From Pinus tabuliformis (Eukaryota > Streptophyta > Pinopsida > Pinales > Pinaceae), in assembly GCA_031772625.1 (NCBI GenBank), contig CM062814.1:364409750-364473749 (forward strand): a stretch of DNA of 64,000 nucleotides. Direction: 5' to 3'. The notes under the pieces were generated by a model, which did not search any database, was not told the origin of the DNA, and saw only the letters and a list, made by a program, of their open reading frames with translations. This document shows, one piece after another, positions 37,091 through 47,916 of the stretch (position 1 is its first letter; each line of letters starts with the position of its first letter). Position numbers and translations under genes: made by a program.

Positions 37091-38364
37091 TCATGATCAG
37101 TCACACAGGTATGTTGCAAGTTAGTTCTCAAGTTTGTTTTGGTTTTCGACAAACAAATTGCTTGTCATGAGTGTTTCCATGTCTCTAGGTATCATAGGTG
37201 TTCATCTGCCTCTCAGCAGCATAGGTACAAGGGTTTCCACGAGAGCAAAGTCGAAGACATCATTCAAAGCATAATTGGGGATGCGGTTGATCAAGTGTCT
37301 TTGAACTTGCCTACCCACGAAGACATCAAGTTGTTTGTAGACAAGGACATTAAGATATGATGGCAGCAACATCACAACAAGCAACACCATCAATAGTAGT
37401 TGAAGGTAGCATACCAGATGTAGCGAATGCAAGAGGAAGGTTGTTGATAACACAGAGGTGGAATAAAGTTGCAAGCTTAAGAAGATCCACTTGTGATGAA
37501 AGCAACTTTGGAGACTCAGGCTATGAAGTGACGGTGCGACATGAAGATCGCACGAATACAAAGAACGGAACATAGTAGGAGTTGTATGTGCTGAAGTAGC
37601 AACTCAAGGAAAAACAAGAGTTGCACAGATGAGATAATGAGTTGCATCAGGAATAGGTACAGCAGGGGGTGCAACATGCATAGATGAATGAAACTATGCA
37701 TGTACAAGTTATGGATCCATCCCAATAGATGGCACATAATAGACAAGGTTAGCAGTGTTGTTGATCGCATGCAAGGGAACTCAACATCATGCATGCAATC
37801 CAACCCATTCATCACACTCACCAAGGCAAAGACAAGAGGCAAGTCCAACTGGAGCTAAGCATGTAGTTGACAGTTGATGCACATGACCACCAGCACACAA
37901 CGGATGACCAACACAAACATTATGCATCATTGAGTTGCTGGTTTGGCTACACCCAAGAAGACCATGTGCATGCTAGCAGACGAGTTGGATGGAGGAGCCA
38001 TACCAGTGCACTCAGATGCAACGAAGGCAAGAGTTAACTTCAGCAAGATGTCACCATGGAGTGCATGCACACCATCACGAATGACTAGGCTTGGCATCAT
38101 CTCACCATCTCACCACATTCACCATCAAAAGCATGTCAAAGAGTTGGTCTCACCACAATGGACCAAGTGTCAGTGATGTCTTGCATGGCTTACTCAAGCC
38201 ATTGTGTCTCAGATGAGCACATGTGCATTGTAATGTAATGTCTTGTCAAGTGGAAGTTCAAGTGTCGATAATTGGATGTAACAGTCATAGAGTATATGAA
38301 GAGTCATGAGGGTAGATCAAATTTCACAAAGGAGAATCTCAAGGGTCACCCCACCCTTTTCTAT

Positions 38365-38395
38365 AAATAGAACCTCATAACTCATTGTAAAGGCT
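38365..38395 (+). promoter_or_regulatory. TATA-box-like core promoter
   Basis: CTATAAATAGAACCTC fits a plant TATA box followed by a short leader. It probably belongs to the LTR of the unclassified insertion. No start site can be shown from sequence alone. Confidence 0.35.
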
Positions 38396-40179
38396 TTTGG
38401 TCAGCCAAGCTTCCGATAAGACTATCTAGGAGAGAGCTTGGATAGCATTGTAACAAGCCTTGGATTCTCCACTGCACAGAGCTAGTACATCTCTTTGGAG
38501 GAGTAGGCAGTTGTGGCTGTAACATTCCAATAATGGAACTAGTGGTTGGACATGGATGTATTCTATGACTAGAACTTACACTTCTTAATATAACAAGAGC
38601 CAGTATGTTTCATGCATATGTTGTATTGTATTCTATGCTATTTGGGTTACTCTAAATGATATATGTATTTTCTTTCTTACACGTGCATGTATAGAATATT
38701 CTGTAAAAGTATGTATGAGTCTTTCTGAAATGTGATGTTAGTTTAACCATCACTTTTGATTGCTCTTTAACTTGCCTTCCATGTTGTGATGTATCTTTAT
38801 TCGTGTGTTCCCTTCCAAGTCGAGTGTTATCACAGGTTTCCAAGGGGTGCACTCACCTCACTCTCAGTGTGTTAGAACCTCTCATGCACCTTCCCTGTCT
38901 TACTGCAGCTGTCACACCCTTGCTACCAACATAGTTATCTTACTTTCCTCTAGAGGAAATCAAGGTCAGGGCATTACTGTACGACCCACTACTAAGTCTC
39001 CTACACCAAACGTTTTGAGGTCTAATTCGGACTTCTTACTGGGGAGATCCCCTTACATGTTGGCGGGTCCAACACCGTCAGCAGATATGTATCTTGATCT
39101 ATGGCTCATGGGTGTTGAGTTAATTGGATGATAGGAAATTGGCAGGACATAAGGCTTTGGAACTAACTCGCTCCCACTCCTCTCGGTCATGCCTCATTCT
39201 GTCTTTCTCCCCTTTGTGTTGAGGCTTCCATCTACTCGAGGGTTTATTGTCTTAGGGTTTTTTATTTTAGGGTTTTTATGTCTTCAACCTCCCATGGTGT
39301 TCCACCCAGACTTCATTGTCTAATTGTTCCAACTGCTAAGGCTACAACTTCGTCCATTGAGTATGCAAAAACTATCAAGGTAGGGTTTATTTTGGATTCA
39401 CACACAAACTTTTACCCTACAGTCTATAATTTTTACTATGTTCTTCTTTTAATTTTCCATCTTTAGGTGCAAATATTTACATTTTAGTAGTGCACCTAGG
39501 TCCGATGATTTTGTCATATCTCCCATAGTCTGACATGGTGTACCCCTTCTCTCCATAGGTGGGTTTCTCTCTTTCCTTTTCATTGCAACAGACTTGTGGT
39601 TTTTCTTTAATAATTCGATGATTAATTGTCCTTCTCTTTGTAATATAGTTCGTGGAGCAGAGTTCCTCCTTGCCCAACTTTTCTACTCAGATAATCTATT
39701 TGCATTATTTTTCCACCATGAATTTCTTCCAGAATTTCGATTTCATTCATATTTCACTAATATGGGATCTAATCGTTTTGTGTGCAAGTAGGCATGGTTC
39801 TTTCAGGAGTGGTACTTATTCGAATTTGTGTTTCCCCTTCCGAATGTTAAAGGGGTTCGTCTATTTAATACCTTTTCCAAGTGTGTTATATTTATTTCAT
39901 ACACAGGCCTTTAAGGCTTGAAAAATCTTTAGAGAGTGACTGGTTTATAGTGGATTGAACTCTGTTTAATTTTTAGTGTCCAGTTGACATTCTGTCACAG
40001 CCACGATACATTTTTTGTTCTGAATGCATTTAAGGGTTTCGTGTCATTCTACATCCTCTTTGTGTTACTATGGATAAACGTTTTCCAACTGATTTGAACT
40101 CGTCCAAAAAAACTACTATTTATTTTGAATTTAAGTTATATTTCTTTGATTTTAGGAACTACTTGTAGTACTTGGGTGA

Positions 40180-40181
<2 letters not shown>

Positions 40182-40268
<87 letters not shown>
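40182..40268. repeat. (TA)n microsatellite
   Basis: About 87 bp of TA repeat at the same LTR position as 19074-19180. The tract was therefore present in the LTR at insertion, and the copies have since changed length independently. Confidence 0.98.
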
Positions 40269-41521
40269 GAATTCATTATAGAAATGAGGTTACATAATTT
40301 TTATTTTTTTGTACTTGATCTTTGTGTATTATGAGTGCATTGCTCGAATGGAAGTGTGCTAGGAATACTTCATTGTTTTATTCAAGTGAATAAGATATAT
40401 TTGTGCTATTGGAATTGACATTTTTCTTATAACGTTCTTATGATATTATCAGAATTTATTTATGACAAGAAGGGTTGTTGAATTTGTTCTTGCACTGAGA
40501 ACCTATTGTCTTTATTTGAGTTTGGAGGGACTTCTCTAGGTCTGTTGGTCCCCTAGAACCACTTGGAGCTAACCCTCTCTACTGGCTTCTATCCAGTGTC
40601 TAGGGCTCAGTTGTTTAGTTTCAAACCTACAAAATTGATATTCTACATTATATCATTGTCTTGTTTTTTTTCCCTCTACTAATAAAATGATACAATATTA
40701 CTATCTTTTATTGTACAATTTACAAAAATATAATTACTTCTTTCCTTTATTTTTAATATGCCATTATATTCTTAAGTTGCCTCACACCCAACTTTTTGGG
40801 TCTTGTTCAACCATAACTAGTACATGACCTTTCCTCTGACACAGAAACTCACTATATTGAAATTTAACTACAATCTTTCATTATTCCATATACATTAATT
40901 CATTAGGTTAGTACAAAATTTATAAATAAACAAATTTCAATACTATTTACCCTTTTTTCTTGAACAAAATCAAACCAAAGGGAAGAGAAATACTCCACCC
41001 AATTGTGAGGCCATTCTTCACTACACCTTCCCCCTGAGCTAGCCTTACTCACAGGTAGTTCTCTAGACATATTTATCAGATTGCTTAGACTATCTGATCA
41101 TTACCAGACTTATTCTTGAATCTTGATTTTTAAGTTTTTAGCCCCAGACAGATTCCACTGGCCAACTAGTTCGAGAGCCTTCTCCTCCTTTCCCTCTTCT
41201 CTCGCCTCATGTTCATAAAACCCTTTTGGATTTATTTTTTGAGTCTTTATTTCCTAGGAAGAGTTAGGGTTAGTAACTACCTATACCCCCAACTATCCAA
41301 TTACCTGGAGTATGATTACTCTAGCAATGCTTTCCCAACCATGGTTTAAACAAGAAGAGTTACGCAAGCTTGATAATAATAATTAAAAAGATTAAACAAG
41401 CATTCATATACATCTATTTCTATGTCTCACCTTTCATGTCCCACAGTTCAAAACACATTGTTATTACTATAGTAAATAATAATTCTATGTTTATGAAGTT
41501 ATCATAGGTCATTAAAGATCA

Positions 41522-42204
41522 TTCAACCAACTGTTCTGTCCCTACCAAATTTATGGTGTTGTGCATTTGATCCATTTTCATGTCAACATGGTTTTTTGCA
41601 TCCTTTACACAATAAAGAAGAGACGTGGTGGAAATGTACAAAAAAGCAAGAGTAGTGACATTTCCACCACGTGGCTCTTGTTAAATAATTTTTTATATAC
41701 AGGAGAATTTCTTTTTTTATATGAAATTGGAATGGGGATCTTTTCTTCTCGTAAGCATTCCCATTTTGGATATTAATTAACATTAGCTTTTATTAAATAG
41801 ATTTTAATATGTAAGATTTTTATTTATTTTAATTGGAATGAGAATATTTTCTTCTCTTAAGAATTGTGATTTTGGATATTGAATTCATATTACTTTTTTA
41901 TTAAATAATTTTTTATATGAAGAAGATTGTTTTTTAATAAAATTGGAAAGTGAATTTTTGAAGAATGAGTAATTTTTAAAAAAGGATTGTGTAAAATATT
42001 TTTTATGTTTTAAGTGTTATAAATTGGACAATTACAACATGTTTTGTTGATGAAACAAATTATTCACCTCACCACCATAATATTGGCCACCATAATACTC
42101 AAGCTAAGATACTTTTAACACATATATTTAAAATGATAAATTTTATATTAACACCCACTTTAAAATTTATAATAATAACTAATCAAATTTACCTTTGTTT
42201 AAAT
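41522..42204. other. AT-rich DNA with a hairpin and a 110-bp tandem repeat
   Basis: No gene. ACGTGGTGGAAATGT (41623-41637) is matched by its exact inverse complement at 41658-41672, giving a 15-bp perfect stem with a 20-base loop. Directly after it a tandem repeat with units near 41681, 41793 and 41901 shares TTAAATAATTTTTTATAT, TTTTCTTCTC and ATTTTGGATATT. Confidence 0.75.
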
Positions 42205-42325
42205 AAGTACGACATAAGGTGTTCCCCTCTAAAAATAACTCCCTAAAATATACCTGTCATCACTGTGCGCCATTATATTATGTGTTAGATGATTAGAGGA
42301 TTGTCAATAGTTCGATCAAGGGAGG
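42205..42325 (+). repeat. Recurrent motif block, copy C
   Basis: GACATAAGGTGTTCCC at 42211 is followed after 73 bp by GTTAGATGATT (42284) and then GTTCGATCAAGG. The arrangement is that of copies A and B. It lies about 300 bp upstream of the LRR-kinase fragment. Confidence 0.5.
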
Positions 42326-42504
42326 GTAGTTGGGTGGTTGGAACCGTTTAGGATATTTGAAACAATTACGATTGACTAACCCAGTTTCCTACTCCAAGGT
42401 TTCCAAAACCATTCAAACATAGAAGGTTCTTTGTAGAAAGGGGCCTCTATGAAACTGATGCACCATTATGATTAATCTCCCACAATTTTTATTTTTCCTT
42501 TTTC

Positions 42505-42815
42505 TGGTTCAATACCACCATTGGTGACATGGTAACTCTGTGCTCTTTGAATATCTCCTACAACCGTCTGTCAAGACCAATTCCAAACAAGGGTATGTTT
42601 CGAAATCTTATGGCCGCTTCTTTTATTGGGAACAAAGGTTTATGTAGACAAATCCTCAGCATAGTTTTCCTTGCATCTTTGGCCCCTTCCTCATCCCCGA
42701 GACTTACGGAAGGCAAGATATTGGCCATAATTTTCACCGCCCTGGATTTTGGTGGGGTTATTGCAGCAGTTTTGGTATTTTGTTTTATCCTTGGGAAGAA
42801 GATTGTTATGCATCA
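42505..42815 (+). pseudogene. LRR receptor-like kinase fragment (last LRR and membrane segment)
   Basis: Intact relatives are plasma-membrane receptors with extracellular leucine-rich repeats and a cytoplasmic kinase. Here only the last repeat and its cap are seen (LNISYNRLSRPIPNKGMF, ASFIGNKGLC), then a spacer (SSSPRLTEGKILAIIFTA) that leads into the transmembrane helix (GGVIAAVLVFCFILGKK). After the helix the sequence becomes a short repeat (TTATGCAT...GCCTTTATGAA) and no kinase domain follows. No upstream repeats are found. It is a fragment; the family assignment is firm. Confidence 0.85.
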
Positions 42816-42950
42816 TGCCTTTATGAAGTTGTTATGCATTGTGCCTTTATGAAATGTTTGGTAGGAGTCACAGAGAAAGTAAACTATATAAAATGGATGT
42901 TTGCAACGAGGTTGTTCGAGGAAACTAGAGGATTTACTCCACACAGCTTA

Positions 42951-43255
42951 TGGAAGCCCCCCAATGTGCTTGTGTTAGTTTCAACGAGGGAGCTTGCAAA
43001 ATAGGTAACCTTTTAAAAGGTCTGGAGCTTTGTATATCATTTGTAGTTTGACTTGATATTGAAATTGTTCAAAAAGTTCATTTGTAATTTATTTATGCTT
43101 GTGACTTTAGGAATTCCATGTAAGAAATTTTTGTAATGTAGGTCCATGTTGACTTTGAGGTTTATGTTGGAGTAGTTGGCCTTCATTCATCCTCTGTATA
43201 TGGAGGTTCTCCCTATGGTCCACTAGAATTTGCAAGTTTATGTGAGGTGGTTACG
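42951..43255 (+). pseudogene. DEAD-box RNA helicase fragment, copy 1
   Basis: Two exon pieces resemble the RH7/RH3-type DEAD-box helicases, which remodel RNA in nucleolus or plastid. Piece one (to 43004) ends VLVLVSTRELAK, motif Ia. The last codon before the intron is TAG where copy 2 has CAG. An intron of about 137 bp follows. Piece two (43142 onward) reads VHVDFEVYVGVVGLHSSSVY and GGSPYGP, the region after motif Ia. Motif I and everything upstream are missing, as are DEAD and later motifs. Confidence 0.8.
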
Positions 43256-43284
43256 TTATGATGATGATGCAGTAAATTTCCATC

Positions 43285-43566
43285 TTACACAAGCTCTAGA
43301 GATATCCAACTAAGTGCCCCAAATGAAACCTTCATTCCTAATGAGTTGAAGTTGAAATAATTGTTCATGGGATCTTCAACAAGCCAAAAATTTGCATGGC
43401 ATCCTAACCCTTCTAATCCAAACATACCATTGTACTCGTTGTTCTGAAATTTATATCCATCTTGGAGCTCAGAACATATCGCAAGAAACAAAAAAGGTTG
43501 ACATCTATGTTTCAAATGACATCTCTTTGCCAAAATAATACTATAGAAAATATGGATACAAGTTGA
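43285..43566. other. No gene assigned between helicase and TORNADO1-like fragments
   Basis: A minus-strand frame of about 100 codons (43593-43285) contains GLGCHANFWLVEDPMNNYF and looks protein-like, but I cannot place it in any family. Confidence 0.3.
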
Positions 43567-46070
43567 AATCATATGAATTCCAAATGTGCTCAAGAGTTCA
43601 GGAGGGTCCTTCAGGAAAACAAGACTCTAAAACATCCGAATATGTCAAACGTTGGAATGAGTGACACAGGTGTTTCCTACATTGTAGTTTCTTTGCTTTC
43701 GATCCATACCCTACAATCCTTGCAACTTGAAATAAATCCAATGGGAGGAGAATGAATTTATCATTTTCTTTGTCCTCTTAGTAGGTTCAAACAAGGTGAG
43801 CTTCAAGCAAATACTTCTCTGAAATTTTTGTCCATTGGGGGCACCTCAGACTAAGCAAATCCAATGGGAGGAGAATGAATTTATCATTTTATCTATCCTC
43901 TTAGTAGCTTCAAACCAGACCAGCCTCAAGAAAATACTTCTTTAAAAAAAATTTCCATTGGGGACCTCAGACTAAAATGGGTACTTCTGGTGTAAATACA
44001 TTGGTGCATTTCATCTCCACAAACCATAGTTTGCTAAAAATTTCTGTGAATGATGACCCTAGAATGGGCATAATTGATTTCATCAAAATTCTTGTAGCTC
44101 TTCAAAGAAATGTAGCTTTGAAGTCTCTGTATTTGGAGGGATGTAAAGGAGTTGCACGAGATGCAGCACTTGAAGCAATTATGGATACATTGTAGGTGAA
44201 TCCATGGCTTGAAGAGATTGATCTAAATGGAACTCCGCTTCAAGCCGCTCGTAAAACTGATCATGTTTAGCAATGACTTGGAAAAAATGCCAATGTTGAG
44301 CCATAGATTTATTTTCTAGAAGACATGCCCATGACAGTGCCCAAAACTATTAGAGTTTTCCTCTGTGCACAAGAATTTGTAGGCAATATTTATGACTTTC
44401 TCTATTCACCCTTAATCAATTTCTCATTATACAAAAAGGAAAAGGAAATGATCCAATCTACTTCTATATATTATTGAAATAATCAGTGAGGGAAATGATA
44501 ATATATTATATATAATCCTTGAAAACAACTATCGATAGATATATCGATCATGCAATGACCATGAGGAAGATTATTCGTTATTTGGAATAAAAAAAAATAT
44601 GACCTAAAAATAGGTTTAAGCTTTTCAAAATTAATAAGAGTAAGAGAATTTTACAGTTTTTAAAATTATATGGCTTATTCCTTGTTATGAATGTTATTAG
44701 GTGTTCCATGATAAATTGGAAAACCAAGATTGATATTTCCAATTCAAATGACCAAATATCTGCAATTTTGGCTACAAGTAAAACAACTCTATGTAATTCC
44801 ATATTGTAGAGTTTTGCTCGAGCTAGGATTCCATCAGTAGACCAAATAAAAACTCTCGTGAACCCAGTTGAACCCATCACAAGAACTTAGGGTATCAAAA
44901 TCAAGGTCCTAGAAGATGATGATGCTAGAATCTCAATTTCAGGCCTTGTGGGTCATCATGAGTTCCATGCTTTTCATGATCTCATGTTTCCTGGTCCTAG
45001 GAGCCCACCTTTCTTTCTCATAGTTTGCAGCTTGTTCAGAAAACCAGATAATAGATAACCCAAAAAGCTTCAATAACTTGAGGAAGATATAGTCTACTAG
45101 CTAAGTTTTATTGTTTCCAATTCCAGAAGAGCATAATCCTTTCTCACTCATGTCACAATTTACACTTATATTGATAAAACTTCTGAAAATTCATAATTGT
45201 ACTTATGAGCTATCCAATAGGTTTACAAGCCTAGGGATCGTTTCACTTCCTTTGTTGAATTATCCCTAACTGTATATAAATTCGATGCAAGGTCATCTGG
45301 TTTAGTGAATAAGGTTGCTCATCATGTGCAACAAACAACCAAAATAATTTAAGCAAGGGTTCCCAAAATTTACCAAGTATGCTATTACTTAAGAGTTTTC
45401 TTGTTCAATTGGAAATCTGAGCATTCCAACAAGCCAATTATGAGATGGGAAGAGTTTTCTCAACTATGTGAAACGAAGATTGTAACGCTGAAAATGCATT
45501 CTCGATATGATGACTCCACAAATATTGAAGAGAGGTGAAGATCCATAGCATGCTCTTTGCATAAAGATAGAGAAATCATCTATTTTCAAGAGCTTCATTT
45601 CATCATAGTGAACTTTGAGTGGTTTTGTGAGGAAGTCCTTGGATGCTAGTAAGACTGAACAAAAAAATTCAATCTACTATGGATCGACAAAAAAGGGGAT
45701 TTACAAATAGAAAGGAGTTGGAGGTGATTTTAAGAGAATCTTTATAAGGTTTAGTACACATATTTGGTCCCAAAGAATGTGCACCCAAGTGAGCTTGTGA
45801 GCATGATGTTGAAACTAGAACTTTGTTATAAACAAGATCTTGGAAATCAAAATTCGAAGCTTTTCATACCTGCAATACTAGAGGAAGGTCGATACAAGCC
45901 ACACACATGGAATCTAGGTGGTTCAGAGAAGAATAGGAGACTCGGAGGATTTATTCTAGATATCAGAGATCTCATGTCCTATTTACTGCTCAACCTCAGA
46001 TAGAGTTGAAGCTAGATATCATGTTACCTGGGGTGCAAGGCATAATATGTTAGATTCACCCACTTAAACA
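43567..46070 (+). pseudogene. TORNADO1-like LRR-Roc-COR protein, decayed
   Basis: TORNADO1-type proteins (plant ROCO family) join ribonuclease-inhibitor-like LRRs to a Ras-like Roc domain and a COR domain; in Arabidopsis TRN1 acts in leaf and vascular patterning. Seen in order: LRRs (QEFRRVLQENKTLKHPNMS; a 123-bp duplication at 43735/43858), the cap NPWLEEIDLNGTPLQAA, the linker DMPMTVP and a ruined P-loop (RVFLCAQEFVGN). After about 430 bp of unrelated sequence come the Roc remnants VDQIKTLVNPVEP, FHAFHDLMFPG and VCSLFRKPDNR. The COR part follows: KPIMRWEEFSQLCETK, FEWFCEEVLG and MMLKLELCYKQD, ending ILEEGRYKPHTW. Many stops and frameshifts occur. Order and spacing match the family, so the call is firm; loss of function is inferred. 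Confidence 0.82.
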
Positions 46071-46640
46071 TTTAAGGAAAACTAATTCAATATTGTAAGA
46101 AAGAGTTTCTAATTAAAGATTGTGAGCCATTACATAATCATTCCCCCATATCTGTCTATCTATCTATCTCCCCAACGAAATTCTTAACTATTACATGCAA
46201 ATGGGGATACAGTGCTTATGTCTACAACACATCCCTTTGTTCATGGAAGGCATGGAACATAGGGAATGCATCAAGGAACAAAATGAATGCTTCCATATGC
46301 TTTGCTCTAATTATCCAACAATGCTTCAATGACCAATTTGGAATCTCTCTGGATAATCAGCTCTCAGATCTCTCTTTGTAAAGCAATATTTAAGCCTCTT
46401 AGAACAGTCCTAAATTCTCCTTCATCATTGGGACTACATTCCAGGCTTTCTATATTTGAATGGAAAAACTATTGGATAAATTTAATAGATGGCTACTTAT
46501 GCCAATAAATAGAGATTTTCCTTTATTTCCCTATGAAAATGGAATCTCTAGAAATCCAACATGATATCATCTGGATCAGATTCTATCAATGAAGACTTGG
46601 AATGAACCATAAAATCCTTCTATGGAATGAAGAAAAAAGA
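46071..46640. other. No gene recognised
   Basis: AT-rich sequence with a short (TCTA)n tract near 46150. From about 46650 it becomes homologous to 62655 onward, upstream of the other helicase fragments. Confidence 0.5.
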
Positions 46641-46649
46641 AACAAACAC

Positions 46650-47590
46650 ATGTAGCTTCCTTGAGTTCTGATATGTATTTGCTTCATTGAAATTTCAAGT
46701 GTTGGAGAGTGTTGGTTGCATGCATTTAGTGGAGTTGATAAAATGATATGAAATATGTCAAATATAGTCTTGACCTGCATTGGATTTTTTGTGAGGAGTC
46801 AGGACTAGCTAGCTTTTATATATGCTCAATGATTTCTCACTTTTTGCATGTATTATACATAGCGACATAACAGGGAATGATAATTTTCATTGGGAGAAAC
46901 ATATAAAGAGCCCTGGCTTATTGTGGCTCATGATTTGTTACTAATTATTTCATAGTCTAGAGTTATTGTTTAGACTAAAATATGAAGTTCAATGTGTTCT
47001 CATCTGGTTTGAGCATCCATAAATTAATTTAAGACAATATTTGATTTTTTTTTTTTTCAAAATTTTTAGTGAAAGATAATTAGTTAAACTCTTTAAATGA
47101 TAAATCTTTTCTTTGAGCTTGAAGTCTAGATTTTATAATTTAAATGAATATCATATTTACTGATATGTATACATGAATTGATTCAGGGTAAAACATTAGC
47201 ATTTGTGTTTCCTGTTGTGGAGTCATTAACAAATGGTCCAAATGCCAAAGGTAGGCATAGAGACTATGGAAGGGCCCCTAGTGTGATTATGTTAGTTTGA
47301 ACAAGGGAGCTTGCAAGACAGTTGTCCTTTTATAAAAATTAGAGCTTTGTCTATCATCTGCAGTCCAACATGATATTGAAATTGTTCAAAAGTTCATTTG
47401 TAATTTCTTTATGCTTGTGACTTCAAGAATTCCATGTATGAAATGTTTTGTAATGAAGGTCCATGCCGACTTTGAGGTTTATGTTTGAGCAGTTGGCCTT
47501 CATTCATCCTTTATATGGAGGTGCTCCCTATAGTCCATAGGAATATGCATTGCATAGAGGTGTGGATATAATTATTGGTACACCTTGGTG
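46650..47590 (+). pseudogene. DEAD-box RNA helicase fragment, copy 2, with upstream intron
   Basis: 46650-47186 is intron-like and ends TTGATTCAG. The exon from 47187 begins GKTLAFVFPVVESL, the end of motif I (GKT) and beyond, then NGPNAKGRHRDYGRAPSV, a stop, and TRELARQ (motif Ia). Here the last codon is intact CAG but the GT donor is gone (CAGTTG). The next exon (47459 on) starts VHADFEVY but its acceptor reads AAG. The codons after it are frameshifted. The whole 46650-47590 unit is paralogous to 62655-63605. Confidence 0.82.
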
Positions 47591-47911
47591 AATTAAGCTG
47601 ACAATTTAATATATTTTGTATGCTATTTGTGCATAAATGTCATGGGAAGACACTTCATAGTATTGTTTCCCTTCTAAAGGCCAAGATATAAAATGGGTGA
47701 GATGAGTTTCACCAAGTATTATCAGTGTCCTTCAGTGGCAATTAAATATGCATTTTAAAGAACAAATTGGCAGCTCCTCCTTTGGTAACATATCAAATTA
47801 TTAGAATAGTTAACTAAAGAGTATAATAATAAAATGAAAACATCCCCACATGTCTACCATTAAAACATACGCCAAAATGTACAATTTGGTTGCTTGGTTG
47901 GTTAGTAAAGT
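47591..47911. other. No gene recognised
   Basis: Short AT-rich stretch ending at the 5-bp AGGGG that flanks the Athila/Tat-like element. Nothing identifiable. Confidence 0.5.
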
Positions 47912-47916
47912 AGGGG

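Larger units (their letters stand above)
35612..39080. mobile_element. Unclassified insertion, about 3.5 kb, in the right LTR
   Basis: This segment is absent from the left LTR, where the flanking sequences are joined (near 17630-17645). I could not fix the edges exactly; GATCT near 35613 and GATAT near 39082 are a poor candidate target duplication. There is no convincing protein. The left third carries a cluster of degenerate palindromes (35827-37090). Near the right end a promoter-like TTCTATAAATAGAACC (about 38369) lies in a stretch that looks like an LTR. A non-autonomous LTR element is the best guess. Confidence 0.6.
17328..41516 (-). mobile_element. Ty3/gypsy retrotransposon (chromovirus-like), nested host element
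   Basis: The element is flanked by the 5-bp duplication GATCA (17323-17327 and 41517-41521). Its left LTR starts TGTCACATAC at 17328 and ends GCCATTACA at 27279. The right LTR starts with the same TGTCACATAC at 35342. Read on the minus strand: right LTR, primer-binding site TGGTATCAGAGCC (initiator Met tRNA type), gag, protease, RT, RNase H, integrase, a chromodomain-like tail, purine tract, left LTR. Without nested insertions each LTR is about 2.7 kb. The insertions are 18442-18774, 20226-27122, 29845-33205 and about 35612-39080. The coding parts are full of stops and frameshifts, so the element is dead and old. Confidence 0.92.
35342..41516 (-). repeat. Right (5') LTR of the chromovirus-like element, with one nested insertion
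   Basis: LTR parts are 35342 to about 35611 and about 39080-41516, collinear with the left LTR. Near the right end GGTCATTAAA replaces the left copy's GCCATTACA, and is followed directly by the duplication GATCA. It contains a (TA)n tract at 40182-40268. Confidence 0.88.
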
